32,195 nucleotides of DNA from positions 1 through 32,195 of the forward strand of contig UQVD01000011.1 in the NCBI GenBank assembly GCA_900544385.1. Reading direction: 5' to 3'. Made by a program: the position numbers and the translations under genes. Below are positions 16,563 to 23,198 of the stretch, piece after piece. Source of the DNA: an uncultured Collinsella sp. GTDB lineage: Bacteria; Actinomycetota; Coriobacteriia; Coriobacteriales; Coriobacteriaceae. The notes under the pieces are model-generated. The model was given only the letters and a program-made list of their open reading frames with translations. It was not told where the DNA came from and ran no database searches. Each line of letters starts with the position of its first letter. The stretch's first letter is position 1.

Positions 16563-17465
16563 CTATGCCTTCGTGTTGGCGCGCGACAGGTCGCGGTGAG
16601 AGATACTCACGTGGTACTGAGCGCCTTCCAGGTAACGGGCCGTGGCCTCGGCAATGGCAACGCTGCGGTGCTGGCCGCCCGTGCAGCCGATGGCGATAGA
16701 AAGCTGCGGCTTGCCCTCCGCGATATAGCCTGGCATCACCGTATCGAGCAGCTGTGTCCAGGCCTTCCAAAACTCCTGCGTCTTGGGATGGTCCAGAACA
16801 AAATCAGAGACCTTTTTATCGAGACCGGTCATCGTGCGCATCTCGGGATCGTAGAACGGATTGGGCAGGAAGCGAACGTCGATCATAATGTCCGCCTCGA
16901 CGGGCATGCCGTGCTTAAAGCCAAACGAGAACACGTGGACGTCCATGAGCTGCTGGTCGGACAGCTCGGAAAATGCCATACGTAGCTTGTTGCGCAGCGC
17001 AGAGGTGCGCAGACGGCTCGTGTCGATAATCATATCGGCTCGGTCGCGCACGCCCTGCAGCTGAAGGCGCTCGCGCTGAATGGCATCGGCCGTAGTCTCC
17101 CCCGGCTTGGCAATAGGATGACGGCGGCGATTTTCGCTGTAGCGACGAATCAGCACCTCGTCAGAAGCCTCCAGGAACACGATGTCGCAGCTCATCTCGC
17201 GCTCTTCGAGCGCGGCGACCGCATCGAGCAGCTCGTCAAACAGTCCCTGGCTACGCAAATCGCAGGTGACGGCGAGATGCCTGCCCACGCCCGTATTGAT
17301 GCCGACGAGCTCGGCAAGCTGGGCGATGAGACGCGGAGGCAGGTTATCGATGCAAAAATAGCCCATGTCCTCGAACACGTGCATGGCCTGTGTGCGGCCC
17401 GATCCGGACATTCCGGTGATGATGACGATATCGGGTATGCGCTCCGAGCGCTCCGCCGCATCCAT
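16563..17465 (-). CDS. rapZ: RapZ/YvcJ-family nucleotide-binding protein
   Basis: This 300-residue protein carries a P-loop GMSGSGRT (18-25), in which arginine replaces the usual lysine, and the conserved C-terminal segment IGCTGGQHRSVAIAE. Family members bind nucleotides; E. coli RapZ is an RNA adaptor that controls GlmS through a small RNA, and YvcJ of Bacillus hydrolyses nucleotides. A role in amino-sugar metabolism would suit the adjacent nan genes, but that is inference. Two starts are possible: ATG at 17465 (GGGAG 5 bases upstream) and ATG at 17483 (GGAGG 6 bases upstream). Confidence 0.92.
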   Translation of the reverse strand: MDAAERSERIPDIVIITGMSGSGRTQAMHVFEDMGYFCIDNLPPRLIAQLAELVGINTGVGRHLAVTCDLRSQGLFDELLDAVAALEEREMSCDIVFLEASDEVLIRRYSENRRRHPIAKPGETTADAIQRERLQLQGVRDRADMIIDTSRLRTSALRNKLRMAFSELSDQQLMDVHVFSFGFKHGMPVEADIMIDVRFLPNPFYDPEMRTMTGLDKKVSDFVLDHPKTQEFWKAWTQLLDTVMPGYIAEGKPQLSIAIGCTGGQHRSVAIAEATARYLEGAQYHVSISHRDLSRANTKA

Positions 17466-17495
17466 GGCATCTCCCTTTTGCATGTGCTGCCTCCC

Positions 17496-17533
17496 GAAAA
17501 CAAGCGCGGGACCCAGCAACCCGGATCCCGCGC
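17496..17533 (-). terminator. Terminator of the nan operon, upstream of rapZ
   Basis: An 11-bp stem with one G-T pair (17504-17514 with 17523-17533) is followed on the minus strand by TTGTTTTC. It lies 51 bp beyond the nanE stop and about 40 bp before the rapZ start, so it probably ends the nan transcript, perhaps with read-through into rapZ. Confidence 0.65.
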
Positions 17534-17584
17534 GGTCAATTGCCTATATTGAGTATACCGCCCCGAGCGGATACGAGGCCTGTC

Positions 17585-18271
17585 TTACGCCTCAAGCGCA
17601 GCCTTGAACCAACTCGTAATACTCGTGGGGTGCGTGATGGCGGTGCCGACGACAACGGCCCAGGCGCCAGCATCGATCGCGGCGCGAGCCTCCTCGGGCG
17701 TGTGCACGCGGCCCTCGCAGATGATGGGAAGACCGGGGAATTCCTCGGTCGCCTGACGCAGGAGCGGCAGATCGGGGCCATCGGCCATGGTACAGTCGAT
17801 GGCGGCGACGCCGTGAGAAAGCGTGGTGGATACCAGGTCGAAGCCCATATCAACCGCACGGCGAATGTCCTCGATGGTGGCGCAATCCGCCATCAGGAGC
17901 ACACCCTCCTCGTGCAGCGGGCGGAAGGTATCCTCGACCGTCTTGCCATCGGGGCGCGGACGATCGGTGGCGTCGATCGCCACGATATCGGCACCGGCAG
18001 CAACGCAGGCGCGAGCGTGACGCAGCGTCGGCGTGATGTAAACGCCCTCGTGCCCATCCTTCCACAGGCCGATGACGGGAACCTCACAGCGACCCTTAAT
18101 GGCGGCAATGTCGGCAAGGCCCTGGCAGCGAATGGCGGCGGCGCCGCCGAGCTCGCAAGCACGCGACATTTGAGCCATGGTCTCGGGCGTACGAAGCGGC
18201 TCGCCCATATACGCCTGAACGCTCACGACGAGCTTGCCCTTCAGGGATTGAATCAAAGGATCGACGGTCAT
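17585..18271 (-). CDS. nanE: N-acetylmannosamine-6-phosphate 2-epimerase
   Basis: This 228-residue TIM-barrel enzyme converts ManNAc-6-P to GlcNAc-6-P, the last step specific to sialic acid breakdown. Family landmarks are KGKLVVSVQA (11-20), GLWKDG with candidate catalytic Lys71, ADIVAIDATDRPRP (94-107) and MADC around residue 130. Length is standard. It is the last gene of the nan operon, 70 bp after the ROK kinase, with a hairpin in the gap. Genes for the following steps (nagA, nagB) are not in the window. Confidence 0.92.
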   Translation of the reverse strand: MTVDPLIQSLKGKLVVSVQAYMGEPLRTPETMAQMSRACELGGAAAIRCQGLADIAAIKGRCEVPVIGLWKDGHEGVYITPTLRHARACVAAGADIVAIDATDRPRPDGKTVEDTFRPLHEEGVLLMADCATIEDIRRAVDMGFDLVSTTLSHGVAAIDCTMADGPDLPLLRQATEEFPGLPIICEGRVHTPEEARAAIDAGAWAVVVGTAITHPTSITSWFKAALEA

Positions 18272-18295
18272 AAGGCTGTAACCTTTCTCAGAACA

Positions 18296-18324
18296 GCCTC
18301 CCGAGGCGTGTTGTCTCGGGAGGC
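18296..18324 (-). other. Intercistronic hairpin between the ROK kinase and nanE
   Basis: A perfect 10-bp stem (18296-18305 with 18315-18324) around a 9-base loop is followed on the minus strand by TGTTCT. The T tract is poor, so it may be a partial attenuator or an mRNA processing/stability element. Confidence 0.55.
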
Positions 18325-18341
18325 TCCTACAGAAGATACGT

Positions 18342-19307
18342 TTACTTCAACGAGGCAAGAAGATGCTCAGCGGCACCGATGAGCGGAGCATCGCCCTCCA
18401 GAGAACCGATGAGGATCGGCGTGTCCTGAAGCGGATCGAGCGCCTGGCTGGCATAGCCCTCGTGCACCGAATCCTTCCACGTCTGTGAACGCCAATCGGG
18501 ACCTTGGTGAATCACGCCACCCGAAAGCACGATGACCTCAGGGTCCAGGATGTTAGCGAGCGAGCCCAAGCTGGCACCCAGCGCAAAACCGGCGTCATGG
18601 ATGACCTCGGTCGCCTTTGCGTCGCCCGCACGGCACAGGTCGTTCACATCGCGACCGACCGAAGGACGGCTGGGGTCGACGCGACCAAAGCGCTCATCGT
18701 ACATACGACCAATGGAAGTGCCCGAAGCAACCGACTCAAGATGACCGGAACGCCCGCAGGCGCAGGGAATGCCGGCGGCAGCCGAGCACTCGATGTGGCC
18801 CATATGACCGGCAGCACCATGGAAGCCCTGCATCACGCGGCCGTTCTCGACATATGCGCCGCCGATGCCCGTGCCGATGCCCAGGCACAAGACGGAGAAC
18901 TTGCCCTTGCCGACGCCCCAGTGGGCCTCGCCCAGAGCATGAGCCTGCACGTCGCCTACGACGGCAACGGGAAGACCGAGGTCCTCGCGCAGACGCGGCC
19001 CCAACTGAACGCCGGACCAGCCGGGCATGATCTCGTTGGCATACGCGATGGCGCCCGTCTTGGGATCGACGACGCCGGCGGCACCGATACCGACGCCAAG
19101 GACCTCGACATCGGGATTCGCCTCGAGAGCAGCCTTGATGGACGCCTCGATACGCTGGAAGACGGCCTCGCCGCCCTCCTGGGCCTCGGTAGGAACCTCG
19201 GCCTCAAAAACGGGATGGGGCACGCTGCCGTCAGCCGGGTACTCCATAATGGCGGTTGCAATCTTGGTGCCGCCGATATCAACGGAGCAAATGTACTTGT
19301 TCTCCAT
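18342..19307 (-). CDS. nanK: ROK-family sugar kinase, probable N-acetylmannosamine kinase
   Basis: This 321-residue cytosolic kinase has the ATP phosphate motif DIGGTK (10-15), catalytic Asp119 in GDVQAHALGE, GIGTGIGG (144-150) and a zinc site. The zinc motif reads CACGRSGHLE (182-191), where the third cysteine of the usual CxCGxxGCxE pattern is His189, still a possible ligand. There is no N-terminal DNA-binding domain, so it is an enzyme rather than a NagC-type repressor. Its place between nanA and nanE points to ManNAc as substrate, giving ManNAc-6-P for NanE; glucose or GlcNAc kinase activity cannot be excluded. AAGGAG lies 7 bases before the ATG at 19307. Confidence 0.85.
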   Translation of the reverse strand: MENKYICSVDIGGTKIATAIMEYPADGSVPHPVFEAEVPTEAQEGGEAVFQRIEASIKAALEANPDVEVLGVGIGAAGVVDPKTGAIAYANEIMPGWSGVQLGPRLREDLGLPVAVVGDVQAHALGEAHWGVGKGKFSVLCLGIGTGIGGAYVENGRVMQGFHGAAGHMGHIECSAAAGIPCACGRSGHLESVASGTSIGRMYDERFGRVDPSRPSVGRDVNDLCRAGDAKATEVIHDAGFALGASLGSLANILDPEVIVLSGGVIHQGPDWRSQTWKDSVHEGYASQALDPLQDTPILIGSLEGDAPLIGAAEHLLASLK

Positions 19308-19385
19308 GTCGCTCTCCTTAGGAGATAAAAACAACTACAGGAAATGCGCCGTCAGGCTAGCCGCCACAGCGCGGTAAAGGTTTTC

Positions 19386-19471
19386 CAGGTGCCCGAGATC
19401 GCCGAGAAACCGTGTGGCCATTGACCTAATGGGTCATGGCCGCACGGTTGAACGGCGAGGTCGGGTGCCTG
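19386..19471. repeat. Nested imperfect hairpin between nanA and nanK
   Basis: Arms 19386-19396 and 19461-19471 pair over 11 positions with two G-T pairs. Inside are TCGCCG/CGGCGA and then a long stem of about 17 bp with a bulge closing on TAAT. It begins 8 bases after the nanA stop. This could tune the ratio of nanA to downstream genes or stabilise the upstream mRNA. It resembles the giant hairpins near 3.7-4.1 kb in nested design but is less perfect. Confidence 0.6.
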
Positions 19472-19479
19472 GGAAAGCT

Positions 19480-20400
19480 TTAAAGGAGACCGTTGTCCTG
19501 AAGGACCTTCTTAATCGCCTCGACGTTCTCGCCGGTCATGGCCTTCACCGGGCGCGGCATGGTCGGGCTGTCGAAGATGCCCATGAGGTTCATAGCGGTC
19601 TTGAAGGCGCCGACGCCACCGGCATAGCCCTGGACGCCCGAGGTGACATCCCAGATGTGCGAAATCTCATTGAGGCGGTCCTGCTCGGCCTTGACGGTAG
19701 CCCAGTCACCAGCCTGAGCGGCCTTCCACTGACGTACGTAGCCCTCGGGCTCAACGTTGGCGAGACCCGGGACGGAACCGTCGGCGCCACCGAGGTAGGC
19801 GCCGTCGACAACAACCTCGTGACCGGTGAGAATGCTCATCGGATGGCCGTTCTTCTCGTTCTCCTGAACGAGGTAGCGGAACGAGATGTCATCACCCGAG
19901 GAATCCTTGACGCCGGCCAGAACGCCCTCGGCACCGAGCTTGGCAAGAAGCTTCCACGGGAGCTTGGTGTGGACACACACGGGGATGTCGTAGGCGAAGA
20001 TGGGCAGGTCGAGTTCCTCATGCAGGATGCGGAAGTGCTCCTCGACCTCGGTCATGCCCTGCAGGGCATAGAACGGGCAGGTGGCGACAAGCGCATCGGC
20101 GCCCAGCTCCTGAGCGACCTTACCGTGCTCGATCATGCGCTCGGTCTCGGTGTCGATGATGCCGACCAGAACGGGAACGCGGTGGTCGACGATACGGACG
20201 GCCTCGGCGATGATCTGACGGCGACGCTCGTCGGTGGAGAAGACGACCTCGCCCGAGGAGCCCAGGAAGAACAAGCCATCGACGCCGGCATCGATCATGC
20301 GGTTGATGCTGCGCTCAAAGGAGGCAACATCGAGCTGGTGGTCTTCGGTATCGGGAACAACGACGGGAGGGATAACGCCGGTGAATTTCTGAGTTGCCAC
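19480..20400 (-). CDS. nanA: N-acetylneuraminate lyase (DHDPS/NAL family)
   Basis: This 306-residue class I aldolase should split N-acetylneuraminate into ManNAc and pyruvate. It has GSSGE (47-51), Tyr137 in AYDIP and Schiff-base Lys165 in GVKDSSG, at the same positions as Tyr137 and Lys165 of E. coli NanA. The same family contains dihydrodipicolinate synthase, which has a GTTGE-type motif; GSSGE, the length and the nanK/nanE neighbours favour the lyase. The GTG at 20400 is chosen because AAGGAG lies 6 bases upstream; a longer frame to 20484 overlaps the previous gene. Confidence 0.85.
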   Translation of the reverse strand: MATQKFTGVIPPVVVPDTEDHQLDVASFERSINRMIDAGVDGLFFLGSSGEVVFSTDERRRQIIAEAVRIVDHRVPVLVGIIDTETERMIEHGKVAQELGADALVATCPFYALQGMTEVEEHFRILHEELDLPIFAYDIPVCVHTKLPWKLLAKLGAEGVLAGVKDSSGDDISFRYLVQENEKNGHPMSILTGHEVVVDGAYLGGADGSVPGLANVEPEGYVRQWKAAQAGDWATVKAEQDRLNEISHIWDVTSGVQGYAGGVGAFKTAMNLMGIFDSPTMPRPVKAMTGENVEAIKKVLQDNGLL

Positions 20401-20468
20401 AAGAATCTCCTTAGTTGTCTGGCGGGCAGCCCTATGCCGCCCACTCTTGTTGGCAGTGTCCAGGCCGT

Positions 20469-21320
20469 CTAGGCCAAAGAACACGGGTAGGACGTTTGGT
20501 TAAAGAAGTCGACGACTTCGTTTTCGAACGCATTGATGCGCTCGTGAGCGTATTTTGCATAGATGATATGCCTCCGGTCACACTCAAGACCGTTGAATAC
20601 GGCAAACTGATCCTTGGGATCGCTCACGGCATCCATAAGCGATGTGCCCATGAGCACCGATCCGCGCACCCGAGACGACAGCGCCTCGAGGCCGCCAGGA
20701 AGCGGATTGGCAACCGCCGTGCAGGCGAGGCCCCGCTCGTCCAGAGCAGAAACCGCCAGCGCGACTCCGCCGCCAAGGCCCTCGCCCCATGCAAAGATGC
20801 GGTCGGGGTCCATGCCATCAAGATTGCGCGCCACCTTCGCCAGCGTGCAACCCCAACGGACGCGCTCGACAAAAGCGGGCGAAGAAATCCCCCGCTGCAG
20901 GTCGTCCGCACCAGCAACATCGTCATCCAGCGCGAGGACGGCATACCCCATGGCGGCAAATCTCGTCATGTGATGCCAGCCGCGCACAGGCCGATCGATG
21001 TCGTGGAACATCAGGCACAGCGGCACGCGCCCAGATACTCGGGCACGACCGACAGGCTCGATCAAACGAGCGTGAATCGCATCGTCACCGAGCTCAAAGG
21101 AGACCTCCGAGTAACGGGCGCAGGGGTTAACAAAGTCAATCGCCGTAATGGCCGGGCCTTGAATCTCAAGATTCGAAGCGCATGTCTCTAAATCAGAAAC
21201 ATCTGCTTGGACATCACCGCGCCAGTCCCGATATTCTGCGAGCCTTGACGAAACCGTTCCAGGAATTCCCACGAGCTCGGGGACAATCAGCCCATTGACA
21301 TTGCTCTCGCACTTAGACAT
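20469..21320 (-). CDS. Degenerate acetyl-xylan-esterase-family protein lacking the nucleophile serine
   Basis: This 283-residue protein is a diverged paralogue of the upstream esterase, with the same alpha/beta-hydrolase order. The nucleophile elbow reads WGEGLGGG where the neighbour has NGASQGGG, so the serine position is Gly181, preceded by Glu180. The acid (Asp230 in SLMDAVSDP) and base (His259 in KYAHERI) positions still align. It should not work as a standard serine esterase; it may be a partner subunit, a sugar-binding protein or an enzyme with another mechanism. It is intact, without frameshift. Its ATG overlaps the upstream esterase by 8 bases (GGGGAGG just before), so both are made together, perhaps as one complex. 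Confidence 0.75.
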   Translation of the reverse strand: MSKCESNVNGLIVPELVGIPGTVSSRLAEYRDWRGDVQADVSDLETCASNLEIQGPAITAIDFVNPCARYSEVSFELGDDAIHARLIEPVGRARVSGRVPLCLMFHDIDRPVRGWHHMTRFAAMGYAVLALDDDVAGADDLQRGISSPAFVERVRWGCTLAKVARNLDGMDPDRIFAWGEGLGGGVALAVSALDERGLACTAVANPLPGGLEALSSRVRGSVLMGTSLMDAVSDPKDQFAVFNGLECDRRHIIYAKYAHERINAFENEVVDFFNQTSYPCSLA

Positions 21321-22290
21321 GAGCCTCCCCTCCCTTGCAGAAAAACGGAATGATCAGATCGTCAAAATCCTGAATCTCCTCGTGGCCAAAGCCTTCAAAG
21401 AACTCATGACGCTTTTCGCAAGTCAGGTTGTTATAGACCGCAAACTGCGTCGCTGGCGGGCAGACGATATCGGCTGTGCCGGTGCCAAACAGCACGGGGC
21501 ATTTGACCATAGGGGCAAAGTTCTTGGAATCGAAGTACGCCAGCTTGGCATAGGCTTCGTCAATACGAGTCGAGTCCTCGTCAAACCAGCGAGACCAATA
21601 GCGCAGGCCCTCGTAGGCAATGTCGTCTGCATCCAAATCCCAGACTAGGCGGAAATCCGACAGGAAGGGATAGAGGATGGCGGCGCGATTGATAAGCTCG
21701 CTGTTAAGCGCACAGGTCGCAATGCCCAAACCGCCGCCCTGCGACGCGCCGTTCACAAACACACGCGCAAGATCGATGCCCTCGAGCTCGCGAACGATGC
21801 GGCACAGGATGCGAATATCTTGGTGCAAGCGGACATAGTAGAGGTTGGCCGGGTCGCCGTCGATTCCGGCGACGATATGGCCCGCGACCGTTGTGCCCTC
21901 AAATCCGCCAATGTCCTCGGAGGGACCTCCTTGGCCGGGGCAATCGAGGGCGATGAGTGCCATGCCCATGCCCGCAAACGACGCCTGCTCAAACCAGCTG
22001 CGGCTTGCACCCGGATACCCATGGAACTGAAGCACCAATGGCACGGGCTCGTCCGAGACGGGTTTAAGGTACTTGGCATGCAGGCGAGCGCCACACATGC
22101 CGGTATACCAGAGGTCGAAAAGCTGGCAGGTCACGGCATCGGTGACCGATGCCGTCTCGATCGCATAGTCAAGCCCAACGGCGTCGGCCTCGGCCATGCG
22201 ATCCTTCCAAAAGAGATCGAAATCTGATGGACGAGGCATGGCGCCTCGATATTCACCAAATTGATGTTGTAGCTCCTGAGCACTTGGCAT
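21313..22290 (-). CDS. Acetyl-xylan esterase / cephalosporin-C deacetylase family hydrolase
   Basis: This 325-residue carbohydrate esterase 7-like hydrolase shows FHGYPGASRSW (89-99), the nucleophile motif GASQGGG with Ser183, Asp274 in GTADIVCPP and His303 in GFGHEEI: a full catalytic triad with family spacing. Known members remove acetyl groups from xylo-oligosaccharides or cephalosporin C. No secretion signal is present, so it acts inside the cell on imported substrate. In a nan operon an attractive idea is removal of O-acetyl groups from sialic acid, but that is inference. The ATG at 22290 gives the usual family length; a TTG at 22305 is possible. Confidence 0.85.
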   Translation of the reverse strand: MPSAQELQHQFGEYRGAMPRPSDFDLFWKDRMAEADAVGLDYAIETASVTDAVTCQLFDLWYTGMCGARLHAKYLKPVSDEPVPLVLQFHGYPGASRSWFEQASFAGMGMALIALDCPGQGGPSEDIGGFEGTTVAGHIVAGIDGDPANLYYVRLHQDIRILCRIVRELEGIDLARVFVNGASQGGGLGIATCALNSELINRAAILYPFLSDFRLVWDLDADDIAYEGLRYWSRWFDEDSTRIDEAYAKLAYFDSKNFAPMVKCPVLFGTGTADIVCPPATQFAVYNNLTCEKRHEFFEGFGHEEIQDFDDLIIPFFCKGGEAHV

Positions 22291-22326
22291 GGCTCGTGAA
22301 CCCAACCTTTCGAAATCGCAACGGAG

Positions 22327-22354
22327 GTGCGCCCGGCAAGGGAACCGGGCGCAC
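22327..22354 (-). other. Intercistronic hairpin before the esterase genes
   Basis: A perfect 10-bp GC-rich stem (22327-22336 with 22345-22354) lies in the 80-bp gap between the transporter ATPase and the esterase. There is no T tract after it, so it is probably a stability or processing element separating the transport and catabolic halves of the operon. Confidence 0.55.
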
Positions 22355-22370
22355 GGGAGGGAAAGCGAGG

Positions 22371-23198
22371 CTACTCGCCGAGCTTGGGATGCAGCAGCGA
22401 CGGCGCAGCGCCGAGCAGCATCTTGGTGTAGGGGTCCTGGGGATGCTGGAAGACCTGCTTGGCCTCGCCCTGCTCGACGATCTTGCCGCCATTCATGACG
22501 ATGATGTCGTCAGAGATATAGCGGACCGTCTGGATGTCATGGCTAATGAACACCATGGCCAGGCCGAGCTCCTTCTTAAGGTCGGTCAGCAGGTTCAGGA
22601 TCTGCGCGCGGACCGAAACGTCCAGAGCCGAGGTGGGCTCGTCGGCGATGATGGCGTCGGGGTTCAGCGACAGGGCACGGGCAATTGCCACGCGCTGGCG
22701 CTGACCACCCGAAAGCTGGCCGGGAAGAACCTCGGCGGCAGAGCTGGGCAGACCGGTGAGCTCCAGGAGCTCCTTGACGCGCTTCTCCTGCTCTGCCTCG
22801 GTGCCCAGATTGTGGACGCGCATGGGATCGAGCAGTTGCTCGCGAACGACCATGCGCGGGTTGAGCGCCGTGGCCGGGTTTTGGAACACGACCGAGATGA
22901 CGCGACCCATGTGACGACGGTCCTCGGCGGTACGCTTGGTAACGTCCTTGCCCTTAAAGTAGACCTTGCCGCTCGTGGGGGCCTGCAGGCCGCACATGAC
23001 GTTGGCGGTGGTGGACTTGCCGCAACCGGACTCGCCGACGATGCCGATCGTCTGGCCGGGCATGAGCTTAATCGTTACACCCTGGACGGCGTGAACCAGG
23101 TTGGGGTGCAGAATCGAGCCGGTACGGGTCCTAAAGGTGACGTGGACGTCATCAAGGAAGATGATCGGCTCGACGCCGTTGACTGCGGTCTCGCTCAT
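22371..23198 (-). CDS. ABC transporter ATP-binding protein (Dpp/Opp F-type) of the nan operon
   Basis: This 275-residue ATPase has Walker A GESGCGKS, signature SGGQRQR, Walker B AIIADEP and TSALD D-loop. It belongs to the peptide/nickel subfamily but stops soon after the ATPase core and lacks the C-terminal cysteine domain found in OppF at 4103-5131. The ATG follows the stop codon of the fused permease-ATPase directly (TAGATG), with a near-ideal GGAGGTGAT site upstream. It should pair with the ATPase half of that fusion, corresponding to the D component in a SatABCD-type sialic acid importer. Confidence 0.88.
   Translation of the reverse strand: MSETAVNGVEPIIFLDDVHVTFRTRTGSILHPNLVHAVQGVTIKLMPGQTIGIVGESGCGKSTTANVMCGLQAPTSGKVYFKGKDVTKRTAEDRRHMGRVISVVFQNPATALNPRMVVREQLLDPMRVHNLGTEAEQEKRVKELLELTGLPSSAAEVLPGQLSGGQRQRVAIARALSLNPDAIIADEPTSALDVSVRAQILNLLTDLKKELGLAMVFISHDIQTVRYISDDIIVMNGGKIVEQGEAKQVFQHPQDPYTKMLLGAAPSLLHPKLGE

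Noticed and set aside
19480..20400. Dihydrodipicolinate synthase (dapA)
   Set aside because: The GSSGE motif, Tyr137/Lys165 positions and nanK/nanE neighbours fit N-acetylneuraminate lyase better; a related lyase of the same family is still possible.
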